The notes: generated by a model from the sequence alone, not told the origin. Positions 11,163 through 23,206 are shown, counted from the stretch's first letter. The stretch is 64,000 nucleotides of DNA from Blumeriella jaapii (GCA_009599575.1 VWND01000080.1:248001-312000), one strand, 5' to 3'. Program-made: numbers and translations.

Positions 11163-13369
11163 CGGGGAATTCATGCTCTTGCTTGATGTAAATTCAATGT
11201 TTTTGAAGTTCCACGGCTCGGAGTTTCGGGGCTGGGCCACTTCGCAGATGGTGGAGATTTTTGCCAGCCGCCTTGAGAAGTAGAAGAAAGCATCGCAGCT
11301 CTTGCATGATACCCAGCGGCTTGGTGGATGGAATGAGCATCGTTTGAGGAAGGGCAAAGATAATATACCAATGTGCTTGTTGCGGTCTTTTCTGTCTTGT
11401 GTCTTGTCGATTTCTCGTTGGCACGGTAATTGTAGACACACTCTGAGCGAAGGAAAACCCTCAGACAGCAGGCTGTTGACCTCAGGTATGACTGGATATT
11501 GGGTAGCTCTGTTGGGATCAAGTCCCGATAGTTCTCGGTCGAGGCGAAGCCGCCAAACTCCTTGATCGTACAGTACGTGTTACTGTATCAAGCACGAAAC
11601 CAGCCCTCGAACACAGTAGCAACCAGACGATACCTGAAGAGTCTGCACCGCACCGTTTTGCAATGCAGTGCACACGGTATTCATGCTGAGATAGCCAAAT
11701 GTCCAATCTGGCTTGCAAACAAACGGCTTCAATCTTCACTCTCCTCCACGTCTCGCTCCAAAACAACGTGCTCACGGAGGCCTACTTAGCGCTCTTTGAT
11801 ATTTAATATACGTTACAGGGCGTTTTGCACTTTTGCTTTTCTGCCATCTCCTGCAGGAGGCTGGCTGTAGCCACGCACGCTTTCGAGTCTTCCCATCTAC
11901 AGTACTTCATCCACCATGAGCTTGATGCCCGTCTGCAGGTACGTCTCGGAAGCTATTTCTACGCATGCCGCACATAGATGCCAGGATGTGGTGCATGGGA
12001 AGTGCTATTTCTCAACCCCGGGGGGGCCAGCCATTCTTTTGCAGACGAAGGCCCGAGGAGAAATCAATGGTTTTTCACGCGAGGTCAATTTGGCTAAGCG
12101 AGGCCTGCCGGCAGCGCAAAAACAAAAGAATCCCAATAACAGCCAGCCCCTTTCCGCAGATTCATCTCCGCCCGAAAAGAAAATTGCAGAGCGAAAAGGG
12201 AAACCGGGAAAGCGGCAGCAATGGGTTGCTGGGAGGGTTCGGTTCATATACCTGATTAAGTACTGTAGATTGTTACCCGTGGACACGTGGGCGGGCAGTG
12301 GTGATGTTGGACTCGCCATCACTTGAGCCAGCCATCCGAGTCCCGCGCTCCGCGGTCCTAAAGTCTTTTGATCCTCGACGAAGACACGGCGAAGTGTTTG
12401 GTTGGAGGAAACGGGTGGGCTTGGGTGCTTCGTAAGTGGGGGAAAGTGCGAGGATCGAGGATGTGTTTTACATTCTGCTTGGTTCGCTATTTTGGTTGAG
12501 TCAAGGGCTTGCACTGTAGGAAAGCTGGTGAATGGCTTTGGGCCAGTTGAAAAGGCATTTGCTTTGGTGGTGATGTAACAAGCTTTTTTTGCTAATATTT
12601 TAAAACATCCCAGGCTCTTGATCTCGCAAGCAAATGGACACTGCTGAGTTTCAGAGATCAGGACGCCGTGGTAGGTGAAAAGAAAAGAAAAACATCTCAT
12701 GAAATGAGACATGAAAACATGTAATACAAGATTCCAGTCTTTGATGATCTACTACTGGTCGGTCTAAGTATATACATGATGGACGTGTCTATCTCCTTCT
12801 CTTCCTGCCCCTTCTTCGTATTATATACAACTTTTCGACAGTCAACTAGCTATTCCGTCTTCCAGATCCGAGTCTTTCCTCTTGTTCCTTCCTTTCTCTT
12901 CTCTCGTATTTCCTGTAGTTTCTTCGTTCGTTCTCTTTCTTTCTTCGCTCTTCCTCTCATTCTCCCTTTCCATGTAGCCCACATATCTCCTACTCCTCCC
13001 ATCTAAAAAGTACATTCCCAACACCATCTCCTGCCAATAAAAATGTCACCTCCCAAATTCTCCCTTTAAAGTCCATCACGTCCATGTAGTCCAACTTTCT
13101 AGATACAAAGATAGAAGCACAGCTGTTGTACCAAGCCAACCCGTACAGCTCTCCTTCTTCCGTCCACCGCTGTCACGGTGTTCGTCCGTTTGCAAAGTAA
13201 AAGAAAGATGTCAATAACTTCTGGCGTTGGTGGTCATCGCTTCAAGCAAAGAATATATACAGAGTTGAGCAGAAAGAGAGAGTTAAGAGTGATGAGTGAG
13301 GCAAGATGAACTGAGGTGAGAATTGTATGCTTATATAGGAGAAAAGCCCATATCTACTCGTTCTTCGAA

Positions 13370-13452
13370 AGGGGAGGGAGGGGGGAAAGAGGGAGGAGGG
13401 AGAGGGAGGAGGGAGGGAGAGGGAGGAGAGAGAAAGGGGAGGAGGGAGAGGG
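13370..13452. repeat. Purine (GGGAGA) low-complexity tract
   Basis: About 80 bases almost entirely G and A on the plus strand, made of irregular GGGAGG/GAGAGG units. Confidence 0.85.
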
Positions 13453-14457
13453 TTGCAATCCGAGTTTCTAAAATCGATCAACGTTTGTTAAACAAGAAGA
13501 TTGTCGAAAAGATTAACTTTTCTATCTATTTGTCCCTTTCGAACTATGCAGTCAGCTTGCTGCTTGACGCTTGGATTTGGATATTGAAACTTTTGGGTAC
13601 GAGATTTATCTGACACAGCTACCACCTACAGTCGGATTCGACTCACAAGATCCTCCGTCATAGGGCATTCTAAAAATACCAATTCTACTCTTTATGAAAG
13701 AGGCTTTGCTTCTACCCAAGCGAAATTCCAACCCTAAATATCCCTTTTCTGACAGTACTGTACTGTACCACTGTCCATTGCTTTCTGCTCTTGTGCCCCT
13801 AGCCTGGGAGGTTAAATGTCTTCGCATCTGTAGCACAGTACCAATAGCACCAACGGCGCCAATCATACAATGGTCGATGAAAAAGACCCAGATACTCGCC
13901 TGTCTCGTCTATTACTGTACTGTATGTACCCTTACGGCGAGTCGTTCTCGTTGATTCAATTCGAAACCCTCGGAAATTACGCAAAAGTTATTCGTGCGAA
14001 ATCAGGGTGAGAACTTACGCTAGGTTCATAATATCAAGGTTTCAAATAAAATTCCGCCATGATGAACTAACTGCCTTCTGATATTTTCAGAACCCATAAA
14101 CTAGAAAATCGGCTGTGGAATGGCTGTTTATTCTAGTGCATAATTGCCATCGGCGGCGGGTTCGTCGCCTCCCGTAAACCAACGATTCTTCGAACGGAAA
14201 GCCGAGAAGTGGTATTCTCGGTCAGATTCCTTCCTACACGTTATCCAATTCTCACACCCGGTGCGTCTATCTGCACGCTGGTACAGTAACAACGAGCCGA
14301 ACAAGATTCGAATCTTGCAACACAACAGTAGATATTGGTTCAACCACCGACATCCATCAATCTTGCCTACCTACCTATTATCTATGCGTAGATGACCATC
14401 GTCCGCACTATCGCTTACCCCCAACCAACACTTGAAGCTGACGAGATCCTCTTCCTC

Positions 14458-14552
14458 TTCTCTTCTTCTTCTTCTTCTTCTTCTTCTTCTTCTTCTTCTT
14501 CTTCTTCTTCTCCTTCTCCTTCTCCTTCTCCTTCTCCTTCTTCTTCTTCCTT
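14458..14552. repeat. (TTC)n trinucleotide microsatellite grading into (TTCTCC)n
   Basis: Uninterrupted TTC units to about 14510, then four TTCTCC units, then TTC again. It produces long Ser, Glu or Arg homopolymer frames that are not genes. Confidence 0.95.
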
Positions 14553-15628
14553 GCATCTAACCACCGTGATCAAACCTCCTCGTTGAGAAAAGAGTTGATG
14601 CAATTACAAACAAGAGTATTTACATGTGTTTGTATTTACCACGGCGTCACCCGAAAAATCCGAATCCCGGTCGCACCCTGCTTCCGGATACCTTTCTCTC
14701 GATCTTAGGTTCCGCGATCTTCAACGCCGAATTGACCCCAAGCTAGCTAACTAACTAGGTAGTGGAGGCAACAGTAAGTGCGAAAAAGCCGCGAGCGCGA
14801 TAACAAAAAGGTTACCTACATACAGTACAGTGCAGCAACTCATACATTTTCCTCGCAGCCCGGTCCAAACTGCTAGGGATGTGTAGCCGTTTTCAAAAAG
14901 CCCAACCGGCGGTCCAAAGGTACTGTGCAGTAGGTACGATTTTTGTGACGCTTGCAAAAACCCACGAAACGCCTTTTTCATTTTTGGTTTCCACCAGCTT
15001 TGACGAACCGAACCGCATGTGGCAGCCCACTATTAAATGAGTGCTTACAAACTTTTGCTCATCGATCCTATTAGCCATCTTAAGGGTTTTTCCTACAGTA
15101 TCAGTCTTGTCCTGTACAGCAAGACTTGCATATGTATTTACTGTATGTATGAATTATGCATAGAGAGACATAGTCGCCTTGGTATGCATGCCTTTTGCAT
15201 AGCCTCAATCCCTTTCAAAACGACGATAAAATTAAATGATTTTTTATTTAAAAATACTGCAAATTTCTTAGCACTTTGCTTGACTCAATAACACCCATTC
15301 ATTACCTTCCTCCCCCCACCTTCTTCGACTGAACAAAGAATCCTTTGTTCACTACAGTACTAGTCACACAAACAACCCGTATCACACAAACCGTATAAAG
15401 AAACGGCTTGGTTGGAAGAAGAAAAAAAAAAGCTGTATATACACATCCAAGACCCGTTTCCAAACTCTGCAAAGCTCGGATTTCCCTGCAAACAACAACA
15501 ACCAGCATAGTAGCAGCGTGTGGTACACGTTACGAGTACCTATCAAAACGAAACTCTCCAAGCAAAAAAGAAAAAAAATAAAGATAAATGGCTGGCTATC
15601 AAACACATATCCGAATAAAACAACAGAG

Positions 15629-15630
15629 AC

Positions 15631-15662
<32 letters not shown>

Positions 15663-15719
15663 TTCTTTCTTTCTTTCTTTCTTTCTTTCTTCTTTCTTTT
15701 TCTTTCTTTCTTTCTTTCT

Positions 15720-15771
<52 letters not shown>

Positions 15772-15772
15772 T
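15629..15772. repeat. (TTTC)n microsatellite
   Basis: About 140 bases of CTTT tetranucleotides with a few TTC interruptions. It explains the Lys/Glu-Arg and Phe/Leu-Ser frames on both strands. Confidence 0.95.
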
Positions 15773-15827
15773 TTCCTCTGACATCTCCCTAAGTTTGTAG
15801 TAACCAAACAAACTGCTTAGGTACTTA

Positions 15828-15858
15828 CCTATACTTACCTATACCTACCTACCTACCT
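15828..15858. repeat. (ACCT)n tract
   Basis: Irregular TACCTA and CTAC units. The same tetranucleotide recurs at 16396-16431 and 44046-44077, and as GTAG at 44325-44350. Confidence 0.8.
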
Positions 15859-16395
15859 ATATACATCTAGCAGCTATATACATATATATACCTATGCATG
15901 TATTTATTTATTTATTTATCTATCCATTTCCATACCAAACCAAATAACCAAACCCAAATCCCACAAATTTTATGTAATCATTTGATTTTTTTTTTAAAAA
16001 AGAATCTAAAAATAGCGAGCTGCTTCTCAATACCTAACATACAGTACAGTAAGTAGCATGATATCTCTCCGCTTATTTACTAAACGGTACCATACTTTCC
16101 ACCTAGTTTAATCTTCCATCTATTTTCTCTCAAGAAATTTCATCAGACCCAAACAGCGGTGCATATTTTTTTTCCAGCACTCTCTCTCTCTCTCTCTCTC
16201 TCTTCTCTTCCCCCCCCTCTCCCTCTCTCTATTATTATGATCATCATTATAAAATGTCTTTCAACCCATGATACTTACTTACTCATTTCCTTTTGCATTA
16301 AATATCACACATACTGTACATACATACATACATACATATACCCCTTTACACCTACACCTACACCTACACAGTACAATAGCAGCGACGCATTTTCA

Positions 16396-16431
16396 TACCT
16401 ACCTACCTACCTACCTACCTACCTACCTACA
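16396..16431. repeat. (CTAC)n microsatellite
   Basis: Nine tandem CTAC units, flanked by TACA-rich text and a (CT)n run at 16182-16203. Confidence 0.9.
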
Positions 16432-16639
16432 TAGGCACAGGACTTATGCCCAGTACTGTAGGTAGGAATATGCATTTCTACATCTACATCTGCAGCGACA
16501 CACACACAGCCTCCGTGCTATACTATACTATACAGTACGTGGACACAAGAAGTTGCGCGTGTGTTCCGGACAGTGACTTATTACAGCCGCCATATACCTC
16601 GAAGTTTTCAACGAATACTTTTCTCCCTTTTTTTTTTTA

Positions 16640-17109
16640 CGACGATAGCATTTAAATGCAAAACAAAACTCCAAGTTATAGAGCGCATATTATTAAGCTA
16701 TAGTTTCGTAAATATAAGTATGAAACTAGGGCTTTATTCGCCGGAATTCAACCCGATTGGAAACGTATAAAAAAGATTTAAAACAAAATTAATTGGGCTT
16801 AAATCAAAGCTAATAGGTAGGAAAAACAATAATGTAATACAACGGTTTTTTTTAATAAAAAAAACTGTGTAAAAAGCGTTAAAGCTCCTGGAAAATCAGT
16901 TGTCAAATAAGCTAGCGGAAGGCATGCAAAAGAAAATAAACGCTGTTAAAGCTGCAAATGAATGGTATATTAAATACTGATTGAAATCGAATATTCTTTT
17001 GATTCTCAGCTTTAATTTAAGCTATTTGTATTTAAAATCGATTAATTAATGGTGGAGTTATGAAATTGTAAGGGTAAAAGAATTTTGTTGGAGTAACGGC
17101 TATTTACTG
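16640..17109 (+). mobile_element. Decayed Tc1/mariner-type transposase remnant (C-terminal part)
   Basis: AT-rich island. From about 16660 to the stop at 16978-16980 the plus strand reads like the C-terminus of a fungal Tc1/mariner (IS630-type) transposase: LGLYSPEFNPIGNV matches the family's PYSPDLNPIENVW. After a stop where Trp is expected come KRFKTKL, LLENQLSNKLAEGMQKKI and NAVKAANEWYIKY, the usual C-terminal end. A second in-frame stop lies at 16867-16869. Trp-to-TAA change and the very high A+T content fit repeat-induced point mutation. The N-terminal and central catalytic parts are missing or unrecognisable. CAGT at 16571 and ACTG at 17106 could be decayed element ends, but I see no TA duplication. 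Non-functional. Confidence 0.75.
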
Positions 17110-17602
17110 ACGCGCACATTCATGTGCCCACCCACTTGTACGTGGTGGCAGTTTCCACGTGTACTGTAGATGTGGAGAATGGGTGTGCATGTACTGTAGG
17201 TCTGTTGGAATAAATGTACTTCAATTGCGTACATCACATGTCCACAGCGATCCCATCTACAGGACCTTAGCTACTCACAGCAATGCAAGACGATGCAAGA
17301 CGATGCAATACCTCCATTTTCTCCCTCTCCACAGCCATTATCGCAGCCACCCCACCCCTGTCGATCCATCCCCCCTCTCCGAGGAACGATGCCTATGCCA
17401 TCCCATCTGCGAGCATGGCATCCGCCCAGAAACACATTTGATAGTACAACCGACTCGCGCGCTCGCTCGTACACGCAACTCGAGATATCATGGAAAAAAC
17501 CCTCAAAACTTTTGCCGCCCCGTTACGTCCCCCCCGCCAAACACCAATCGGCACGCTTTCGTACCGACGTAAAAGTACACAGCCGGCTGGCCACCCCCTT
17601 GC

Positions 17603-19296
17603 TCACTTCTTTCTTCTCTCTCGCTCGCCCTCGAGCTTCCCGCTGTTCCGGCTCGTCTTCTCCTTGTCGTGCAGCAGCAGTAACGTAAGTTGACTCTTGC
17701 TCCTACTCAGCGCGTCTGTAACGGGGGACGACTGCTGCACCTGCGATGGCTGCTTCGCCGGTGAACTGCGCGGTGATCCCTCCTCCTCCTCTGCTTCCTC
17801 CGCCTCCTTTCCTTTACCATTGCCTTCTGGGATAGGCGTCATGGGGCGCCGAAGCTCGCGAGACGCAGAAGAGCCCACCACCAGGCCTGTAGCGGCTGCC
17901 AATGTCGGTGCTAGACTTGGCGAGCCTTTCGGGTCGCTACGCATCAGACCGAGGTTTCCCGCCGACTTGGATCGAATTTGCTTGTTCAGTAGGTGCTCGG
18001 GTTTCGTGCTGGGCTCTGGCCGCGGCGGTCGTTCCTGACGACGGGCATCCGCTTTCGCGACGACGAGACGTGACGATTCACGCTCTTCGAGGAGCTCTCG
18101 TGGTGACAGGTCCTCCGAGTCCCGGCGCTGGCTGTTTTCTATGCGGCGAAGTTGAGTCGACGGACCGGGGTCGCCCGAAGTGTCCGCGAACGAACCTCCG
18201 GCGACACGGCTCGGCCCGACGCGTCCTTTTCCGGTCGTGGATTTCCGTGAGGCCGACCGCTTCGCATCGCTCGCTCGCCTCTTGGGGCGACTCGGCTTCA
18301 CCGGAGACAGCGAAAAGTTCTCCCGGAATTTGGACTGCGCCCTGCCCGGAGCCGCGCGGCTACCTCGAACGACGTCGGGCTCTCTGCAGCTGTTTGCGAG
18401 GCCTCGGATTTCCGACGAGCAGCTTCTCGGACGGCCGCAACGGCCGCATCGGCAGAGGACTGGGACGTCTGAGAGCTCGGCCGCCTGACGATCACTGGTC
18501 GTCTCTTCTTCGAGGCGGGGAATCCGGCTCTCTTCTTGCTGCCGGACCCGACCGGTTTCTTGCCCGGCGTGGCTTCGGTCGGCTGCGGGGAAGGTGGCTG
18601 CACCACCACGTGGGAATTCGTGCTGAGGGAAGACGACGCGTCTGGTTCGTGTTCGGATTCGTGGGGTGAGATGAACCGGGCGGTCGGGCGGGGCCCACTG
18701 GCAGACGGGCCTCTCGTCTTCTTCAGGATGGGATGCGGCATGGGGGACTGAGCCTTCGACGTCGTGGATGAAGAGGCCGTCGTGCTCGTCGTTCCCGCGC
18801 TCGGCCCCCGGTGGGATGCTGGCGCAGAGCCGTCGTGCTCGAGGCTCCCGGCCCAGGCTGAAGGCTTCTGTGCTAAGATGGGAATTCAGTACGGTGCGGC
18901 AGCATGGGACGCGGCGAGCAGGCAGGGCATACCGGTCGCGAGGGTCCTTCATCGCGATTTGGCGGTCCTCGCAGCGGCACGAAGGTCGGCCCGTCCGAGA
19001 TGTGACCATAGAGACGGGCGATGGTGGTGGCGGGGAGGAATTGGCGGTCGCTGTGCCATATGCGCCACCAGTAGTTCTCCAACCGCTCGGCCGTGGGGTC
19101 TTGCAGTCGCCGCGTGGTCGTGGTATACACTGTTGGACGTCAACATGACCGGATTGCCTGTGGATGGGGGGGGGGGCGTACCTTGCCAAAACCTGGCGAT
19201 CTCGGCCGCATCCAGGGGCTCTCGAGCAATCTTCTGGACGCTCTCGTTGATCTTGTCACTGTTGACCACGATGCCCTTGGGGAGGATCATGGCCAT
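17603..19296 (-). CDS. Fungal regulatory-type protein, probable AreA GATA-like (DUF1752) domain; one frame break
   Basis: Exons 19182-19296, 18933-19129 and 17603-18867 with GT-AG introns 19130-19181 and 18868-18932. The N-terminus starts MAMILPKGIVVNSDKIN and leads to a conserved block: ARFWQVYTTTTRRL, AERLENYWWRIW, LYGHISDGPTFVPLRGPPN. I connect this block to the AreA GATA-like domain found in several ascomycete proteins (inference). Then follow a Ser/Thr-rich linker, PILKKTRGPSASGPRPTARF, HVVVQPPSPQP, KKRRPVIVRRPSSQTSQSS, KFRENFSLSP and, near the end, RSKSQLTLLLL. Between SFEVAARLRAG and SKFRENFSLSP the frame changes at about 18334-18363. Either one base is missing there (525 residues) or a 29-base GT-AG intron (18335-18363) is spliced (515). 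The low-complexity Lys/Arg-rich nature suggests a nuclear protein; biochemical role unknown. Confidence 0.75.
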
Positions 19297-19921
19297 GTCG
19301 TCGCCGCCCTTGCGAGGATTGGGGTGACAGCCGCCCTTTTGGGGATTGGTTTGACAGCAGCACTTTCGAGGCAGGTGACATACACCACCCACCTAGAAAG
19401 ATGCTGTGCCCAACTTGGAGTCACGGATGTTGCATTCGGAGCTGATGCGGAGGCGGAGGCTGATGCGGATGCTGCTGATGATGGGATGAAGCTGCAGCTG
19501 GAGGCGAGCCGGCCGAGTTGGAGCGCACACACGTGGAGGAGCTGCGGGCAAGAGCTTTCCATGCATCAAGGCGTCGCGGCGCGGCGCTCTCCCGAGCACG
19601 GGTCCAGGGTCCAGGGCGTAGAAGAACGGGCCGGGATTTTCTGGCATGAAGGTACGTACCGACAGCACCGTACCGGAGGGACCTGAGGATGCTGGCGATG
19701 GCCGCGGGAGCAAGACGAGCGGGATTCCCGGAACGCGTGAGATGCGGAGCGCAGACCGCCGTGGAGTCGGGAGCCACAACGCGAGTCGGAGTGCTGTAGG
19801 TATGTGTGGTAGCCGTACCGTGCTAGGACGCACGACGCGGGGTGGGAGAGATGGCGAACGAGCGACGAAAGACCGACGGAGGTTGGTCTGGGGCCAAGTA
19901 GGCAGGGTCCGCAGTAGGTGC

Positions 19922-19986
19922 GGTATTGGTGGTGGTGGTGACGGTGGTGGTGACGGTGGTGATGATGGTGGTGGTGATGGTGATGG
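19922..19986. repeat. (GGT/GAT)n repeat
   Basis: Irregular GGTGGTGAC and GATGGT units over about 65 bases. Confidence 0.85.
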
Positions 19987-20081
19987 CGCTGTCGATGCGC
20001 ACCGTTGAAGCGGGTGGAGGAGCGGTGAGAAGCAGGAGGAGCACAGGAAGATTGGCCGGGAGATGAGAAAAGTCGACGGCA

Positions 20082-20218
20082 AAGGCAGGAGGAGGAGGAG
20101 GAGGAGGAAGAAGAAGAAGAAGAAGTAGAAGACGAAAAAGAAGAAGACGACGAAGAAGATGGAGAAGATGAAGAAGAAGAAGAAGAAGAAGATCAAAAAG
20201 ATCAGATGAAGAGAGAGA
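20082..20218. repeat. (GAA/GGA)n purine tract
   Basis: About 135 bases of GGA, GAA and GACGAA units on the plus strand. Confidence 0.85.
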
Positions 20219-20335
20219 CGATAGTCGAGGAGAGCAGAGGAGAGTCGAGTCGAGTCGAGGGGTCGAAAGGCGGTAATGACCGACGGGCTCTCTCGAGTCT
20301 GGGGAGGTAGTGTGAAGACGTGAGTAAGGAGGTAT

Positions 20336-20372
20336 AATCGATCAATCGATCAATCGATCAATCGATCAATCG
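20336..20372. repeat. (AATCGATC)n tandem repeat
   Basis: Four and a half units of an 8-base repeat containing ClaI-like ATCGAT, followed by CAATCATG and CCATC units up to about 20430. Confidence 0.9.
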
Positions 20373-20811
20373 TCCAATCATGCAATCATGCAATCATCCG
20401 TCCATCCACCCATCCATCAATCGGTCCATCAGCGCGCAAGTCGGTGGAGTCGTGAAGAAGAGGGATGTAGGGGACGTCGCAGGAAGGAAAAGGAAAAGAT
20501 GGCGCCGCGTCGACGGCCCCAAGAAAGGGTCGCGAGTCAAGTGACCCAAGTCACGGGGTCGCCCTGGCTGGCACTGCTCGCGCTCCCGTCGCGCTCCAAA
20601 TGCTTAGTCAGTCAGTCGTAGTACTTACTGCACATGCACGCTGACCGGCCTCTCCTACTCCCCGGATCCCGGATCCCACGTGCAGGATGCGAGTGCCAGA
20701 CCGGGGAGCACGTGATGTCAAGCCTTCCGCGCGCTCGTCCAATGAGCAGCGGCGCCGGGTCCCGTTCTGGAACATGGCGATGCTTCTTCCTGTGGCTCCT
20801 CATGCTGCTCG

Positions 20812-20863
20812 TCGACCTTGACCTTGACCTCGACCTCGACCTCGACCTCGACCTCGACCTCCA
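20812..20863. repeat. (GACCTC)n hexanucleotide repeat
   Basis: About eight tandem GACCTT/GACCTC units, followed by ACAAGGC repeats (about 20896-20922) and CCACT repeats (about 20977-21008). Confidence 0.92.
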
Positions 20864-21863
20864 CCCCCACACCCCATGGAGTCATGCATGCACAATGCAC
20901 AAGGCACAAGGCACAAGGCACAACTCTCTCGCTCTCGCTCTCGCATCACGGCACTCGACTCGACTGGACTCGACTGCCTTCCACTCCACTCCACTCCACT
21001 CCACTCCACGCCCCTCCACGCCCCTCCACCCGCTCCACCCCGCTCCACTCCGCTCGAACCCTCGCCGAAGCACGCAACGACGATGATCGCGAGGCGCCCC
21101 AGATCCCGCGCGCATGCACCTGCCCGTCTGGGGCCGTGGGTGCATGAGGAGCGACACCCACCAGGCACACGCATGACTCAGCCGGCCATCCCGGCTCCGG
21201 CACCACGTCCGGGGCACCTGACATGGCCCGCCAGGGGCGCCGTGGTCGGGTGGCGTGCGCCTGCGCCGAGCGCGGCCACCGGGCTCCTCCGTGTTCGTGT
21301 TCGGCGGGCCAGCGCGGGGCCCGGACGCGGGGCACGTGTTCGCCGTGGCGGACAGGTGCAGGTGCTGGACGGAAAGGCCTCCGGACGAGCGTGGAGGGTG
21401 CGCTTTTCTGTACGGTCAGCATATGGTGCGTGGTGAACATCCTACATACAGTACTGTTCTATGTACAGATACTCGACTTTTAATCGTGGTGCATGTGTTG
21501 CGCTGTGCTGTGCTGTGCTGTGCTGTCATGATTGGACATGGCGCCTACAGGACTGCACGAGGGATGTGATGGCCGTGTGCGCACACATTCGACAAGTACG
21601 CGGCCGGCGCTCACATCTACGGAACAGTACTGTACCGCTCCGTGGGCAAGATGACGCAGAACGAGTCTTGCGAGTGCCCGCGCGAAATTATGGTGCTTTG
21701 GGGTGGAAATACTGTATACCCCAACTGAAATCAGCATACGGATCCAGCACCAAGCCTGGACAATGCTTATACCGACGGTCGGTGCTGTACATACAGTACA
21801 TACAGCACTGGACTGTAATACGGGACGACTAGCTATCTCCTCCTTCTGTCCTCCCTGCGCTGC

Positions 21864-22545
21864 TCTTTCCAGAAAGAGGGAGAGAGGGAGAGAGGGAGAG
21901 AGGGAGAGAGGGTTTTTTTTCTTTTCTTTTTTCCCTCTCTCTTTATTTTTCTCTTCCCTCTTTTCTTTTTCTCTTCCCTCTTTTCTTTTTCTCTTCGGGG
22001 GAGAGGGAAGGGGAGGGAGGGGGAAGGGAAGGGGGGAGGGAACGGAGGGGAGGGGGAGAGGGAAGGGGAGGGAGGGGGAAGGGGAAAGGGGAGGGAAGGG
22101 AGGGGAGGGGGAGAGGCAAGAGGGGGAGGGGGAGAGGAAAGAGGGGAGGGAGGGGGAGAGGAAAGGGGAGGGAACCGCTTTTTCGGGGGAGAGGGACGGG
22201 GGGGGGGGGGTAGGGGGAAAGGGGAGGGAAAAGGGTCTTTTTCGGGGGGGGGCCGGGCCAAAGAGAGGAGGAGGGCCGGGGAAAAGGGAAAAGGGAAAAG
22301 CGAGGAGAAGCGGGGAGAAAGAGCAGGAGAAGAGGGAGGAGGGAGGGGAAACCCTTTCCTTTTCCCAGCTCTTCTCCTCTTGTCTCCATCTCTTCTCCTC
22401 TTCTCTTCTTCTTCCTCTTCTCCTCCTCCTACTCCCCTCCTCCTTCTCCCCTCCCTTCTCTTCCTCTCTTCCTCCCTCCCTTCTTCCCTCCTCCTTCGTT
22501 CTTCCCCTCCTCCTCCTCCTCCTCCTCCTCTCCTCTCCTCCTCGC
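21864..22545. repeat. Long polypurine tract followed by polypyrimidine tract
   Basis: From 21868 the plus strand is mostly G and A (GGGAGA, GGGGAAGG) to about 22350, interrupted by T-rich patches at about 21911-21997. It then flips to nearly pure C and T (CTCCTC, TTCTCC) until about 22545. No coding signal. Confidence 0.9.
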
Positions 22546-22667
22546 TCGCCGCTTCTTTCTTTCGATCCCCGCTCTCGCGCCCCTTCGCGACAGACCGAGT
22601 AAGCACCAAAAGAAACGGTTCGCAATGGCCTTACCTCCTCATCGAAAGAACCACAAAAAGAGGCCGC

Positions 22668-22671
<4 letters not shown>

Positions 22672-22715
<44 letters not shown>

Positions 22716-22716
22716 A
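22672..22716. repeat. (GA)n microsatellite
   Basis: About 18 tandem GA units followed by GAAA units. Confidence 0.95.
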
Positions 22717-23206
22717 GAAAGATTCATACACACCACGACGTAGAAAGAGCTACCGCCTGCGTCTAGCTCGCAGGACGACGAATCAGACAGGGCGTAAGAA
22801 AAGATGAAGCAGCGGCAGCAGCAGCAGCGGGAACACCCAGATGAAAACACGCGTGTAACCGTAAGAATCAAGATCAAGTACTTAGACCGCGTTGACGTCA
22901 CATCGAACTGCGTGTGCATGGGAGGCGCGACGCCGAGTGAGAACCGGTCGCGCCTTTGACTCGTAAAAAAGGTGCATTAGGTAGTAGATAGGTGGGTCTG
23001 TGTCCTGATGTTGGACCCGCCAAACAGCCCCGCAAGTAGGTCTCATCTCAATCACTTTCTCTCTCTGGACGTGCCGCCGCCCAAAAGATCTTGATCGTCA
23101 CAAACCTAAAACACTCTCTATATGCTTTGCCCGCGTGCTTGCGATTAAACAGACCCACGCAGAAACGAAACCCGACGCAGAAACAGAGCTAGATGGAGTC
23201 GGGTTT

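Larger units (their letters stand above)
11163..17602. other. Long gene-free, repeat-rich interval
   Basis: 6.4 kb between the convergent dynein-chain and GATA-like genes. It holds CT/GA tracts, microsatellites and TACAGTA-type palindromes (about 11569, 13755, 13913, 14819, 16038), plus an AT-rich transposase relic (listed separately). A plus frame at 11916-12326 and a minus frame at 12005-12712 overlap each other and have no recognisable domain. I support no gene here. Confidence 0.6.
19297..23206. other. Gene-free low-complexity interval
   Basis: 3.9 kb between two minus-strand genes. It is packed with short tandem repeats and long purine/pyrimidine tracts (listed separately). Minus-strand frames of 267 residues (19393-20196) and 479 residues (21480-22919) are translations of these repeats. 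TACAGTAC-type palindromes occur at about 21450, 21626 and 21796. The proximal part must hold the promoter of the GATA-like gene. Confidence 0.6.

Noticed and set aside
12005..12712. 235-residue minus-strand frame
   Set aside because: No motif, overlaps an opposite frame, composition like neighbouring non-coding DNA.
17902..18669. 255-residue plus frame over the GATA-like gene
   Set aside because: Shadow of the minus-strand exon 3; no motifs.
19393..20196. 267-residue minus-strand frame
   Set aside because: Begins with Phe/Leu homopolymers from the GAA/GGA repeat and has no domain or consistent start.
21480..22919. 479-residue minus-strand frame
   Set aside because: Composed of Ser/Pro/Arg/Glu runs from purine/pyrimidine tracts; the opposite strand has an equally long frame, as expected for low-complexity DNA.
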